From: Tetraselmis striata
Lineage: Eukaryota > Chlorophyta > Chlorodendrophyceae > Chlorodendrales > Chlorodendraceae
Direction of reading: 5' to 3'
DNA length: 64,000 bases
Assembly: GCA_006384855.1 (NCBI GenBank)
Contig: VCJN01002669.1
Location: 62,001-126,000 of the forward strand
Shown here piece by piece: positions 12,372 through 22,624 of this stretch. Every line of letters begins with the position of its first letter. Position 1 is the stretch's first letter. The notes under the pieces were generated by a model that saw only the letters and a program-made list of their open reading frames with translations, was not told the origin of the DNA and searched no databases. The position numbers were made by a program, and so were the translations under genes.

Positions 12372-15300
12372 ATGCCCCGCCTTCCAAGCTTCCGGGCGGC
12401 GGGGAAGTCTGCGGCGCTTGCGCCGGTGTGCCTCAGCTTGCTGCTCGCGCTAGGCCTTGCTTGGGCGGCACTTGACCTTCGGCTGATGGCGTCCCGATTA
12501 AGGGAGGAGCTCGGCGCTTCAGAACGCGAGCGCGGCCGGCTCGTGCAAGTTGTCACGACGGCTGAGGCTGCGCACAGGCGTGCAGCACGCGAGCTGGCCG
12601 ACTGCCGGTTGCGCGAGGGGCGAGCGGCCTCCGAGGCCGCCTCGTTTGAGAGCGAAGCAAGGCGATACCACCAGGAGGCGACAAAGCACAAACAAATACA
12701 GCAGCACGCGGAGGAGATGCAGGCTGCATCACTCAAGGCTCAAACGGTGGAGCTGCAACAGGCGTGCGATCTTCGAGTCGCAAACAAGAGTGCCGCGTTG
12801 GAGCGCTGTCATTTGCAAGTCGACCAGCAAACAGAGGTGGGGTGATCAAGCAACCACCTGCGGATTGGTCCCAGCATATCGCACTGTGCGAGTGCTCTAT
12901 CCCAACACAGGCAGCCTGGCAGAACTCGGGACATGGGTTACCCGTGCTGTTTCGCTCGGCAGGAGGTGGCGCAGGTGAGTGCGTCGCTGGAGCAGCTGCA
13001 AAAGGCAATGCTGGAGAAGGTGGCCATCGTGAGTGAGATGAATAAAACGGCGCTGGCAGCGCAGCAGAGGGCTGACTCGTTGAGAGTGGCGGCAGCACGC
13101 CAGGTGATCAGCGGCCCCCCTTTGACGGCCTATGCCGGTGCTGCCGGAGCTTTGCATATGCATCGCCCCCGCATGCGTCATGCCATGCCCCTTGACATGG
13201 GGACTTTGCCTGCCAACGCTAGGGTGGCGACGCGGCGAGGCAGCCATGCCGCGAGACACTGGGCGCAGCCTCAGACGCCATGGGTCCTGCAATCTCGCGA
13301 GATGCGACGATGAAATCTCTCCGCGCGTTTGAAACGCTGGCAATGCGGCTCATGCACGGCGTGTCACAGCATAGTGGCAAGAAGGGCCCCTGGGGACACC
13401 TTCCCCCGGTGTACCCCAAGGAGCCCACCTTTGCAGCTCCATCCTGCCGAAGGATTGTCGCCTCTCAGTCAGTGAGTGCCCCTGATGTCCCGACAAGGCG
13501 CAGGTGCGCATATGGATGGCACTGCCGCCTGATGTCGCTGAACCATGCCGGCTTCCACGTGTCGGTGTGTCCAGGCCTTGCCTGTGGTTGCGATGAAAGA
13601 GTGGGCGTTCCAAGTGGATTCCGCGCAGACCGGCACTGGAATGGGCTATGCGCACATGGTACCCCCCCCCCCCCCCCCAGCGGCATTTGCGGTCACTACT
13701 CATCGCGGCCCTCGCCGTTGCCTGCCTGTCCCTGCGATGTCTTCTTGCTTGGCGGGTCAGTGCATTTCCCTCGCCATGCAGGCCATGCTGTCGTCACTCC
13801 CGCCTGCCTCGCCATGGGAGTGGATATTAGTCTGGCAAGCTGCCAACAAGGTGGAAGGAGGGGACGATCAAGTGCTCATGGTGCGCGCAACCTTTCGACA
13901 ACTCTCTCCATGGAACAAGCAGCTGTATTCCCGCTGCCTTTGAAACCCCCTCCCTGGGTATTTTCTCCCAGGGAAATATCCCGCCTGCTTGTTCCAGGCG
14001 GTATATTTCCCCCGCCTGCGGTACTGACCTCCGTGTGCCCCTGGGTCCCGATCCTTACCCCGCTTGCTGCTACCTAGGCGTCCTTCTCCCTGGATGGCCG
14101 TGCATGGACCGATCCGCTGAAGATGCCCGGCCTTCGGTCCAGCGGGTGCATATGGAGCCCCGTCCTGCACCGGACGGCCGCCATGGTATGCCGCAGCTAG
14201 CTCGACAGGCAGTCAGGCAGCTAGCTTGCGTTGGAGGTGTGACCATGGCGAGGTGGGTCGATGGCGTAGCACTGCGTGCCTGAGTTTACCGCTACCATGG
14301 GCTGGGCCCTGGCGCGCAGGTGTGGCTATTCTACACGGAGAGCGTGTCATGCCTCAGGCCTGCCAACAAGGTGGGAGCGCGCCCCCCGACATGTCCAAAT
14401 GGCGCGGCGCCGTCGGCAGTGGCTGCTGGCCTCTGGGAGGTGAATGTGGCGATCGCTGATGTGGCTGCAGGTGAGGGGGATTCCGCCTCGCTGGGCGCCC
14501 GGGGGCACGCTGAAGTACGTCCAGTCCAAGGACGGCGTCGTGTGGTCCTCTCCAGTCACTGTCCTGGAGCAGTGGCGAGACGGAGGCGTCCCCAAGGTCG
14601 CACATGCTCAGCCCTCAACCATGTCCCCCCCCCCCCCCCCCCAACCCATCCCCCCCATCTCACCCAACCCACCCACCTTCACCCGCTGCTATGTTCGCCA
14701 GATGTGTCCCATGGTCAGGACCTGAAAGATGCTGAATCTGTGCTGGTGGTGTGTTCCGTCTGCCTCCATTCCGAGCAGGTCATCGCCAACCAACTTGCGG
14801 TGCATCACTTCAACGGCACAGGTACGCTCGCCCACCGTTTCCCCCGGGCCAACACCCCCGAGTGCGTCACTTCGAGCACCGGCATCGACCTGACTTTCCT
14901 CTGCGGGGCGGGCTTGGGGCCCGCAGAGAGGTGGGCGCTGCCGTACTGGCAGGAGGTGCCCATCCTGCCGGAAACCACTCCCGGCTGTCCGTCGAAAGGA
15001 GAGAACTCGGCGGGCGTTCTGCTGAGCTCAAACAGAGGGAAGACGTGGAGAAAGTCGGCACAGGTGAAGATGGAGGAGGAGTACGGCCTGAACTGGCTGA
15101 TTGAGGGCACCGCCGTGCAGCTGGAGAACGGGACGCTGTTTCAGATGTTCCGCACCAAGACGGGCGGCATCTTCGGCAGCACGTCCAATGACGGGGGCGC
15201 CCATTGGGCGCAGGCCAAGCCGGTGGGCCTGCCAAACCCCAACAGCAAGGTCAACATGATCCGCATCAAGGTGCGCCCTGCCGCTACTAGCGTAGCCATT

Positions 15301-16189
15301 CACATGACGTATCCAGTTTGCATACGCGGGCGGCGTGGGCAGAGTCAAAGCGCCCGTGTTGCGCAGGGCGGCGGCGGCGGTGGGACGTCCGACATGCTGG
15401 CATTGGCCTATAATCACAATGAGACCATCGGGGCGAGGAACAACCTGCGGGTGGCGCTGTCTGCGGACATGGGACGGACCTGGCACATGGTGAGGCGGCC
15501 CCCGATCCAGGGTTGGGCGGTAAACCCTAATTAGGGTTTCAAAATCAAATCAAAAATCAAATTAGGGTTTGGTTTTAGGCTTAAAAAAGTTCAAAACCCC
15601 CCAGGTGAGGGTTATTTTGAGGCCCTTCAGTGTTGGGGCATATTGGGTGGGCAGTGGTCAGCAAAGCAGCTGAAGTCAGGGGAAGCTTACAGTTGCATTG
15701 GCAGACCAGGGACGGGTTAGAATTTTTTATCTAGGGCAAAGTCCTACTGATATTTTATCCCTGATTTTCTGACCTAGAATTCCAGTGTTTCAGAATATTA
15801 GGGTTTGCTAGGGCTGGCCGCCCAACAGGGAGTGCACTGCAATTGGAGACTCCCTCGCAGCTCGGCCTTTTGTTGCGGCCACTGCTTGGCCGCTGAGGTC
15901 TGCGTGAATGCACCACTGCCAGGTGGCCGAGCTGGAAGGCGTCCCGGAGGATGGCGCGATGTACCACTACCCGACAATGGCCCAGGACGGCTGCCGCCTG
16001 CTGATCGCCTACAGCGTGTACTACCAGCTGATCTCGAAGTGCAGCCTGTCCAACCCTGTCTGCCCTCCTGAGCGGCCCCGTGGCGCCGCCGGCATAAGGG
16101 TGGCTGAGCTGGACCTCGCGGCTGTGGACTTGACAGCAGAGACACTGATCCCGCCTACGGGAGTCAGGACGATTGTTGATGGCTTGTGA
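12372..16189 (+). CDS. membrane-anchored BNR/Asp-box sialidase with N-terminal coiled coil
   Basis: Exo-sialidase-type beta-propeller, expected to release a terminal sialic or related keto-sugar acid. Eleven exons join in phase: 12372-12836, 12963-13103, 13575-13658, 13782-13880, 14078-14185, 14320-14370, 14471-14596, 14779-14821, 14927-15270, 15367-15489 and 15923-16189. They total 1851 nt, or 616 residues. Residues about 1-35 are a type II anchor (LAPVCLSLLLALGLAWAAL). Residues about 36-200 are charged heptad coiled coil. The rest is the propeller with five Asp-boxes: SLDGRAW, SKDGVVW, SSNRGKTW, SNDGGAHW and SADMGRTW. Other family blocks are WSPVLH, VWLFYTES, LIEGTAVQLENG, GLPNPNSKVNMI and MYHYPTMAQ. 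The anchor suggests a Golgi or surface location with the propeller lumenal or outside. I did not identify an FRIP motif or the full arginine triad, so activity is not proven. Introns carry C tracts at 13,662 and 14,627. Confidence 0.9.
15490..15922 (+). other. last intron of the sialidase gene, with AAACCCTAA-like words
   Basis: This intron contains a short palindromic TAAACCCTAATTAGGGTTT region and further GGGTTT words at 15,520-15,570 in otherwise AT-rich DNA. It resembles degenerate interstitial telomere sequence. Confidence 0.5.
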
Positions 16190-16443
16190 GAGCGGCCGTG
16201 TCGCTGCCGCGATTTGCCTCAGACATGCAAGTGGGCGAGATGAGGGGGGGGGGGGGGGGAGGCTTGATTTTAAAACGCACATTCCAAGCGATGTTTCAGC
16301 CATTGCGTGGGCACTCTGCCTCATCAGCCAGGCTGCTCAAAGCCATCGCATGTCGTCGCGGTCACCGCTTATATGCAGATCCCAGATACACAAACGCCAA
16401 ATAGCACGCCGAGTTTACATGCACTTTATTGCTATTCGTGCGC

Positions 16444-17010
16444 TTATACGCACTTGCTGAGGGGGTCCTCTTCTGTGGGCGCCGCCCGCCGTGCCAGAAT
16501 GCTCCGAATGAGACGCTCCGTGAGTTGCTCGCTGTCCCGCAGATCATCCACACCGCGGCGCAGGTAGAGCAGCAGGACTGCTATCACCGCGATGCAGATC
16601 GCCGAGGAGGTCACGTAGAGAAACAGGATCTTGTACCAGCCCAGGTGCCAAAACACCAAACACGTGGTGCCCATGCAGCCGAAGACGAGCGGCACCACGT
16701 AGCTGTGGAACAGCTCCTGCAGCCGCTGTTGCACTTTGGCTAGCTTGTCTGCGCCTGCATCGCCACGCCATACCTGCGAGAGATCGTGCAGCATTCCCAT
16801 GCTCCGATACTGTGCTAGCACACCACCTAGCCCCTATTCCCTCCGCCCAACCGCACTCGCCGCTGCGACCTCCTCGCCGCCCGGGTGTATCACCAGCACG
16901 CCGGCAATCCGCCGCACCGTGCCATTCCGCCGGCTCGAGTCGAGGGTTGTGTACGCTTCGTAAGTCGCTCGTTGCGCTGCGATGTCTCGAGCCGGTCGCT
17001 CCCTCCGCGT
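16444..17010 (-). CDS. small two-pass membrane protein, 5' end incomplete
   Basis: I do not recognise this gene. The last exon (about 16,790 down to the stop at 16,444) encodes a basic/helical stretch, LAKVQQRLQELFHSY, then two hydrophobic segments (VVPLVFGCMGTTCLVFW and ILFLYVTSSAICIAVIAVLL) and a charged tail ending LSKCV. A second exon upstream (about 17,010-16,870, minus strand) reads through IAAQRATYEAY and IAGVLVIHPGGEE to a GT donor and joins in phase at the acceptor before VWRGDAG. No start codon was found upstream of it. The gene converges on the sialidase gene, 254 bp apart, with a G tract between them. It is probably an endomembrane protein; the function is unknown. Confidence 0.5.
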
Positions 17011-17310
17011 TGCGCTGCCAGTAGTGCCGCCGCGTCGGTGGCTCTCAAGAACGCTTGCCGTGCCGTGGCTGCTGTGCGTGAACCCTGCGATCAGAGCGCA
17101 GTGACGTTGGCATCGTCAGCAGCAGTAGTAATAGAGCGGCAGCAAGTGGCATTACCCAGCGGCACGCCAGAGGGTACCTACCCGTACCTGTCGCTACAAC
17201 CACATGCCTCACTTAATCCTTCCTTGTACCCTGTGGGGCTGCCGGCAGTCGCGATGTATCGACTCTATATCGCGATATATTTGGCATTTATAAGGCCTAT
17301 TCAAACCGCG

Positions 17311-17336
17311 TTTCAAAGTTGAGTACGGTTGCGCCA
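17311..17336 (+). repeat. direct repeat bracketing the dispersed repeat, left copy
   Basis: TTTCAAAGTTGAGTACGGTT and flanking bases recur at 18159-18184 with few changes. The pair brackets the dispersed repeat that holds the TRIM element. Confidence 0.6.
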
Positions 17337-17492
17337 AAAGGTCGCGCAGGCTGTTTTACACGGAGAAGACCCGAAATTGGAGCGAAAGCGTGGAGGGATA
17401 ACGGAGTAAGGGGGGCGCTGCGTGTGACGCAGCGAAACTGGAAGATGGCAGGCTCAGCTGTTACAGGGTACGGCTGCTTTCATGTCTACTCG

Positions 17493-17565
17493 TGTAAGGA
17501 TATGTACCACACAAATCCCCATGTGGGTACCCAGTGCCTGGTGCGTTTTGCGCAGTATCCTTACA
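17493..17565 (+). repeat. TRIM LTR 1
   Basis: 73 bp, starts TGTAAGGATA and ends TATCCTTACA. It is preceded by target-duplication copy ACTCG and followed by GT and a TGG primer-site-like sequence. Confidence 0.85.
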
Positions 17566-17592
17566 GTTGGTGCTTCTACGCACGCGGATCCG

Positions 17593-17602
17593 GGTTCGAT
17601 CC
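17593..17602 (+). promoter_or_regulatory. RNA polymerase III B-box-like site in the TRIM
   Basis: GGTTCGATCC matches the B-box core GGTTCGANNCC. It lies in a tRNA 3'-half-like stretch (a GTGC/GCAC hairpin, then a T-arm-like segment, then AGAACCA). The same site recurs 236 bp later. No good A-box was seen, so Pol III use is only possible. Confidence 0.4.
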
Positions 17603-17728
17603 CGCGGAGAACCATAAAATATGATATGATATCCCGCAATGTTGGACGACCCGCGATCCGCGGATCGCCACCGAATCCAAGCCGAAACGTTGCTGGAGGA
17701 GGTCCTCCATCCTATGGGGGGGGTGGAG

Positions 17729-17801
17729 TGTAAGGATATGTACCACACAAATCCCCATGTGGGTACCCAGTGCCTGGTGCGTTTTGCGCAGTATCCTTAC
17801 A
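17729..17801 (+). repeat. TRIM LTR 2 (shared middle LTR)
   Basis: Same 73-bp sequence, preceded by the purine tract ending TGGGGGGGGTGGAG. It serves as right LTR of the first unit and left LTR of the second. Confidence 0.85.
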
Positions 17802-17964
17802 GTTGGTGCTTCTACGCACGCGGATCCGGGTTCGATCCCGCGGAGAACCATAAAATATGATATGATATCCCGCAATGTTGGACGACCCGCGATCCGCGGA
17901 TCGCCACCGAATCCAAGCCGAAACGTTGCTGGAGGAGGTCCTCCATCCTATGGGGGGGGTGGAG

Positions 17965-18037
17965 TGTAAGGATATGTACCACACAAATCCCCATGTGGGT
18001 ACCCAGTGCCTGGTGCGTTTTGCGCAGTATCCTTACA
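17965..18037 (+). repeat. TRIM LTR 3
   Basis: Same 73-bp sequence, followed directly by the second ACTCG target-duplication copy. Confidence 0.85.
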
Positions 18038-18158
18038 ACTCGGGCTGCAACCAAACAGGGCGCAACGACAGGTGCCTAGTAACCCGTACCCTTTAGCAAC
18101 AACGGTAGCTGGAAAGCGGTTAGGGAAAGGAGGAAACCCCATAAATAAGTTTAGAACA

Positions 18159-18184
18159 TTTCAAAGTTGAGTCCGGTTTTGCCA
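18159..18184 (+). repeat. direct repeat bracketing the dispersed repeat, right copy
   Basis: Partner of 17311-17336; reads TTTCAAAGTTGAGTCCGGTT at its core. Confidence 0.6.
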
Positions 18185-18784
18185 GAGCAAACGGAGAGAG
18201 CGGTAGATCGACGTAGAAGGGGTAGCGCCATGTCGCGAAGGGAGCACCGGGAAGACCACCGTTGCGAAGTCTTGTCACACCGCTTCCCGCGGTTAGTAAT
18301 TGTATCGTAGTTAAGATTCCGAATACACCACGGACAATACAAAAGGCGCCAGGCACAGCCGTTGGCGGCGGTGCCATGCCATCCCTGCCACATCGCCCAC
18401 CCACACAACGAGCCGGCCACCAGGTTGGTCGTCGGTCAATCCCAGAGATGACTGGCAAGAGGCCCATGGGGCGGGGGGGGGGGGGGCTCGTAGCTACATG
18501 GTTTGACCGCGATGGTGTTGTCCGGGGTACCGAATCGCCCGCGGACGCGGCATGAGGCAACAGCTTGCCCGCTCGTCGCATGCAAAACGCGAGTAACTAA
18601 TTGTTGTTGTTGTACGCGTCGACGGTCTCGACCCGCCGCAGCAAGGACGAGGCCCCGAACGGGGCGTGCATGGTCGCTTCGCCGGCACTGCGCGTGGGCC
18701 ACGGCGCTCCGCTGCCCGCCCGCGCGCCGGACGCGATGGCGCGGTTGCCTCGTTGGAGTCGCATCTGGCGGCCGCCCCGCCCGG

Positions 18785-18882
18785 AGCGTTGAAGAACAGC
18801 TAGTCGAGCTGCAGGCTGAGGTGAAGCAGCTCCGTAAGGACGAAGCAGTGCAGCGCGCTGAGCAGCTAGCCCGGGCGGTACA
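18785..18882 (+). pseudogene. coiled-coil reading frame, 5' part, cut by the CACTA-like element
   Basis: The frame reads EEQLVELQAEVKQLRKDEA and onward as a heptad coiled coil, and breaks at 18,882 where the CACTA-like element begins. If the element and one ACA target copy are removed, the frame continues from 27,225 with more charged, helical residues (DKDKQLAGMRVQLERAY) for about 30 codons. The protein is not recognised. The upstream start is unclear; the frame is open back to about 18,503. Confidence 0.5.
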
Positions 18883-18913
18883 CACTGTGAGATTCAGATG
18901 TGACATACAGGTG
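18883..18913 (+). repeat. CACTA-like element, left terminal inverted repeat
   Basis: Begins CACTGTGAGA. It matches the reverse complement of 27191-27221 with 28 of 31 bases identical. Confidence 0.72.
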
Positions 18914-19134
18914 ACGAAGCACTACTACTAGCGACTATTATTTATCCGTGAAGGCTGCTGCTGGTGGCGGCACGTCCATCCAGTTACGTGCGAGTACATC
19001 CGGCGTTATTGCCGGCGGGCGATAAATCCTTTTTGTCATCATTCTGGTAGTCGTACCAGCCCGGTGAAGCGTACATGGCACTGGCGTACAAGGTACAAGG
19101 TTGTCCGTGTAGTACCGGGTAGTACGCGATATAT

Positions 19135-19185
19135 TTATTACGCCGGTACCGGGTATCTACTACCCGGTACCCGGTACCCGGGCAC
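19135..19185. repeat. GTACC/GGTAC-rich short repeats
   Basis: Repeated TACCGGGTA, CCCGGTA and GGTACCCGG words form a self-complementary cluster near the left end of the CACTA-like element. They may be subterminal protein-binding repeats, by analogy with other CACTA elements. Confidence 0.5.
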
Positions 19186-19618
19186 GATTATGACGAGTGG
19201 TCCTGTGGATAACTACGACTATTAGTACATGGGAGCGCAAATCGCAGCCGTACGTATTTGGTAACACTGGGGAATTTTGTGTACATTATAGCTAGTACTG
19301 CTGAACGGGCCTGCCAGCCGTCCGATCAAAGGTCATCAGATGGGCGGTTTGGCTGCCATGTTTTGCCAAAGAGTGCTCACGTTACATAAATATTCGCGAG
19401 GGGGAGGGCGGGGGCAGGCAGCGGTTTGCCGAAGAATGATTGAATTACAATATTCGCGACAGCTGCCATCGGGGAATGTGGCCCGGGGGGGGGGGGGGGG
19501 GGGGGGGGGGTGGGGGGTGCGGGGGCGGGGGGACCACGCCCGCCCCGCCCCCCCCCGCCCCCCCTCGCCGCCAGCCGCTCCCGCCTTGGGGGGGGGGGGG
19601 GGGGTAAGGGGGCGGGGG

Positions 19619-20027
19619 CTACTGCTTGTTCTTGTTCTTGCGTGCCCGGGGGACCCTCCGCTTCGACGATCTCGCTGCCTCCGCCTCCGCCTCCGCCTCC
19701 GCCTCCGCCTCCGCCTGCGCCTCCGACTCCGCCTCCGACTCCGCGACCGTCAGTTTCTTACCTCGGCGTTTCTTCACTGGCCTCTTCCGCTTCTTGTCAT
19801 CCGTCAGTGTCTTCACCACCCCGGGAGGCTGTGCCGTCGACGACGCCGCCATGAGCTTCCTTACCTTCGCGTCGGGACGCCCCCTGTGCCCAGACACCCA
19901 CAACAAGCCACAATCGTTTCGCCTGTAAGCGGCTGAGGATGCGGCCTCCTCGGCCACCACGAGTTGCGCCGCTGGCACCGTGGAAGCCTTGGCGTTGAGG
20001 TGGGCCTTACGGGGCTCCCGGACGAAC
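19619..20027 (-). CDS. basic, low-complexity C-terminal exon, unknown protein
   Basis: Minus-strand exon following an acceptor at 20,028-20,029. It starts FVREPRKAHLNAKAST, has an A-rich middle (VVAEEAASSAAYRR), then a lysine/arginine nuclear-localisation-like block (KKRKRPVKKRRGKK), an AE dipeptide run made by a GCCTCC microsatellite, and ends KNKNKQ. It lies inside the CACTA-like element, so it is probably part of an element-encoded DNA-binding protein. No upstream exon was identified. The open frame extends to 20,356, but the extension is proline-rich around a G tract and looks noncoding. Confidence 0.35.
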
Positions 20028-20488
20028 CTGCGCGCGGCACAAGTTAGCCACGAGTGGGTGCGTGCTAATGCGGAGGATGGAGTGTTTTGTTGCGCGCCCA
20101 CCTTGTCACGCGTTTCCTCATGTCTTTCTCGTCCTCCTCGATGCCGGCGGCGCGGACACGCGAGACAACAAGGCTCGCCGCCCACTTTTGCCCGGGGGGG
20201 CGAGGTCGGCCATGGCGCTGTGAGCGGTGAAGGGGGGGGGGGGGGGGGGGCGGCGGCCGAGGTGGAGAAACTAACACCCAGTCGACGACCGCCTTCCGCA
20301 GCAGTCAACGACACATCGGAGGCGAGGAGCAGCGCGCCACTACTATTTATATGCACGTATTGACAAGAGCTAGTCGGTGCGGCATTGTGTCGGTGTAATT
20401 TCGCAATGCATGTTTATTGTTGAAGTAGCACGGCGTAATGGATACGGCGAGTGAATCCGGGATAATGTGTGCGACGAATGTGCGCGCG

Positions 20489-20540
20489 CAGCGTTGTGCG
20501 GCGGTGTGCGGCGGTGTGCGGCGGTGTGCGGCGGTGTGCA
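20489..20540. repeat. 10-bp tandem repeat, GCGGTGTGCG type
   Basis: Four near-perfect units of a 10-bp GC-rich repeat immediately precede the large satellite. Confidence 0.85.
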
Positions 20541-20639
20541 CCGATGTTAATACAGTGTGAATATTATATCGGCCGTAGACGATCAGGTCTGGCAGCACCG
20601 CCCTTGCTTGTAAATAAGCGACAATGGGTCTAGTCTCCC

Positions 20640-22530
20640 GCTAGTCTGTGCACCGCAAGTGCACTTCGCAAGCCTCGCCTCCATCCGCGTCGGAACCGGT
20701 AGTAAGTGTTGTTGTGTGCGCACATCGTGACAACATTACACGGTGGCAATTGCAATTATTAGCGGTGGGTAATGTGAAGGCGTTTTCGAAATCGACAGAG
20801 AATGAGGCGGTGCTGGCGGAGTGCATTGGCGGTGCATAGAATAGCGTGTTGCTGGGGTTTTGGCTGCATCGGACGCCGTATTCCCACCCATCCGGCACGG
20901 AATGTCCGGTTTTCACACATTTGTGTGTTAATAAAGCAGTGTGAATATTACGCGTCTTTTACGCCGGGTGGATGGGCATCCGGCGTCCGATGCACCCCAA
21001 TTATTTGCAGCACGCTACTCTACGCACCCCCAACGCACTCCGCAAGCCTCGCCTCCATCCGCGTCGGAACCGGTAGTAAGTGTTGTTGTGTGCGCACATC
21101 GTGACAACATTACACGGTGGCAATTGCAATTAGCGGTTAATGTGAAGGCGTTTTCGAAATCGACAGAGAATGTGGCGGTGCTGGCGGAGTGCATTGGCGG
21201 TGCACAGAATAGCGTGTTGCTGGGGTTTTGGCTGCATCGGACGCCGTATTCCCACCCATCCGGCACGGAATGTCCGGTTTTCACACATTTGTGTGTTAAT
21301 AAAGTGTGAATATTACGCGTCTTTTACGCCGGGTGGGTGGGCATCCGGCGTCCGATGCACCCCAATTATTTGCAGCACGCTACTCTACGCACCCCCAACG
21401 CACTCCGCAAGCCTCGCCTCCATCCGCGTCGGAACCGGTAGTAAGTGTTGTTGTGTGCGCACATCGTGACAACATTACACGGTGGCAATTGCAATTAGCG
21501 GTGGACAATGTGAAGGCGTTCTCGAAATCGACAGAGAATGAGGCGGTGCTGGCGGAGTGCATTGGCGGTGCACAGAATAGCGTGTTGCTGGGGTTTTGGC
21601 TGCATCGGACGCCGTATTCCCACCCATCCGGCACGGAATGTCCGGTTTTCACACATTTGTGTGTTAATAAAGCAGTGTGAATATTACGCGTCTTTAAGCC
21701 GGGTGGATGGGCATCCGGCGTCCGATGCACCCCAATTATTTGCAGCACGCTACTCTACGCACCCCCAACGCACTCCGCAAGCCTCGCCTCCATCCGCGTC
21801 GGAACCGGTAGTAAGTGTTGTTGTGTGCGCACATCGTGACAACATTACACGGTGGCAATTGCAATTAGCGGTTAATGTGAAGGCGTTTTCGAAATCGACA
21901 GAGAATGTGGCGGTGCTGGCGGAGTGCATTGGCGGTGCACAGAATAGCGTGTTGCTGGGGTTTTGGCTGCATCGGACGCCGTATTCCCACCCATCCGGCA
22001 CGGAATGTCCGGTTTTCACACATTTGTGTGTTAATAAAGTGTGAATATTACGCGTCTTTTACGCCGGGTGGGTGGGCATCCGGCGTCCGATGCACCCCAA
22101 TTATTTGCAGCACGCTACTCTACGCACCCCCAACGCACTCCGCAAGCCTCGCCTCCATCCGCGTCGGAACCGGTAGTAAGTGTTGTTGTGTGCGCACATC
22201 GTGACAACATTACACGGTGGCAATTGCAATTAGCGGTGGGTAATGTGAAGGCGTTTTCGAAATCGACAGAGAATGAGGCGGTGCTGGCGGAGTGCATTGG
22301 CGGTGCACAGAATAGCGTGTTGCTGGGGTTTTGGCTGCATCGGACGCCGTATTCCCACCCATCCGGCACGGAATGTCCGGTTTTCACACATTTGCGTGTG
22401 AATATATATAGTGTGAATATTACGTAGGCGTCTTTTACGCTGGGTGGATGGGCATCCGGCGTCCGATGCACCCCGAATCTCACCAACACGCTACTCTACG
22501 CACCCCCAACGCACTCCGCCAGCCCCGCCT
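20640..22530 (+). repeat. dimeric satellite, about 367-bp monomer, five copies
   Basis: A unit of about 365-369 bp repeats about five times. It runs from AGCCTCGCCTCCATCCGCGT through GGTGGCAATTGCAATTAGCG, a gene-like TGGCGGAGTGCATTGGCGG and ACACATTTGTGTGTTAATAAA to TACGCACCCCCAACGCACTC. Copies 2 and 4 share one set of variants (GGTTAATGTG, AATGTGGCGG, AATAAAGTGTG) and copies 1, 3 and 5 another (GGTGG..AATGTG, AATGAGGCGG, AAGCAGTGTG). So the true period is a dimer of about 735 bp. Long frames run through it only because the unit lacks stops; I see no protein signature. Confidence 0.9.
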
Positions 22531-22624
22531 CTTTCCGCGCAGGTCCTACGTTCCATTGTATGTATATACATACGTACATGTACTGCTCCGAAACCAGCCC
22601 AAACTTAATGAGTGCACAAGTGTA

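Larger units (their letters stand above)
17493..18037 (+). mobile_element. TRIM (miniature LTR retrotransposon) with three LTRs
   Basis: Structure is LTR-internal-LTR-internal-LTR: 73-bp LTRs at 17493-17565, 17729-17801 and 17965-18037, separated by two identical 163-bp internal regions, so the period is exactly 236 bp. Each LTR starts TGTAAGGATA and ends TATCCTTACA, a TG..CA ending with 10-bp inverted tips. Two bases after each LTR comes TGGTGCTTCTACGCACG, a primer-binding-site-like TGG start. A purine tract with a G8 run abuts the next LTR. The whole is flanked by ACTCG at 17488-17492 and 18038-18042, a 5-bp target duplication, and the paralogous repeat at 30.6 kb shows the empty site. The internal region also holds GGTTCGATCC and ends a tRNA-like stretch in ACCA. 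There is no coding capacity, so it must be moved in trans. Confidence 0.88.
17418..18160 (+). repeat. dispersed repeat, copy 1, split by the TRIM
   Basis: The two outer parts (17418-17492 and 18043-18160) align end to end with 30561-30750 at roughly 80-85 percent by eye. They share blocks such as ACTGGAAGAT, GGGCGCAACGACA, GTGCCTAGTAACCCGT and GGTTAGGGAAAGGAGGAAAC. No reading frame is conserved, so this is a noncoding repeat family. It begins with a small hairpin (CTGCGT..ACGCAG). Confidence 0.75.

Noticed and set aside
17454-18054. Frames of 60-100 codons repeated over 17.5-18.05 kb
   Set aside because: They cross LTR and internal regions of the TRIM and repeat with its 236-bp period; the element is noncoding.
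20640-22489. Repeated frames of 89-168 codons in the satellite (AHRDNITRWQLQL type)
   Set aside because: They recur only because the unit lacks stops in several frames on both strands. They have no domain features and change register between units.
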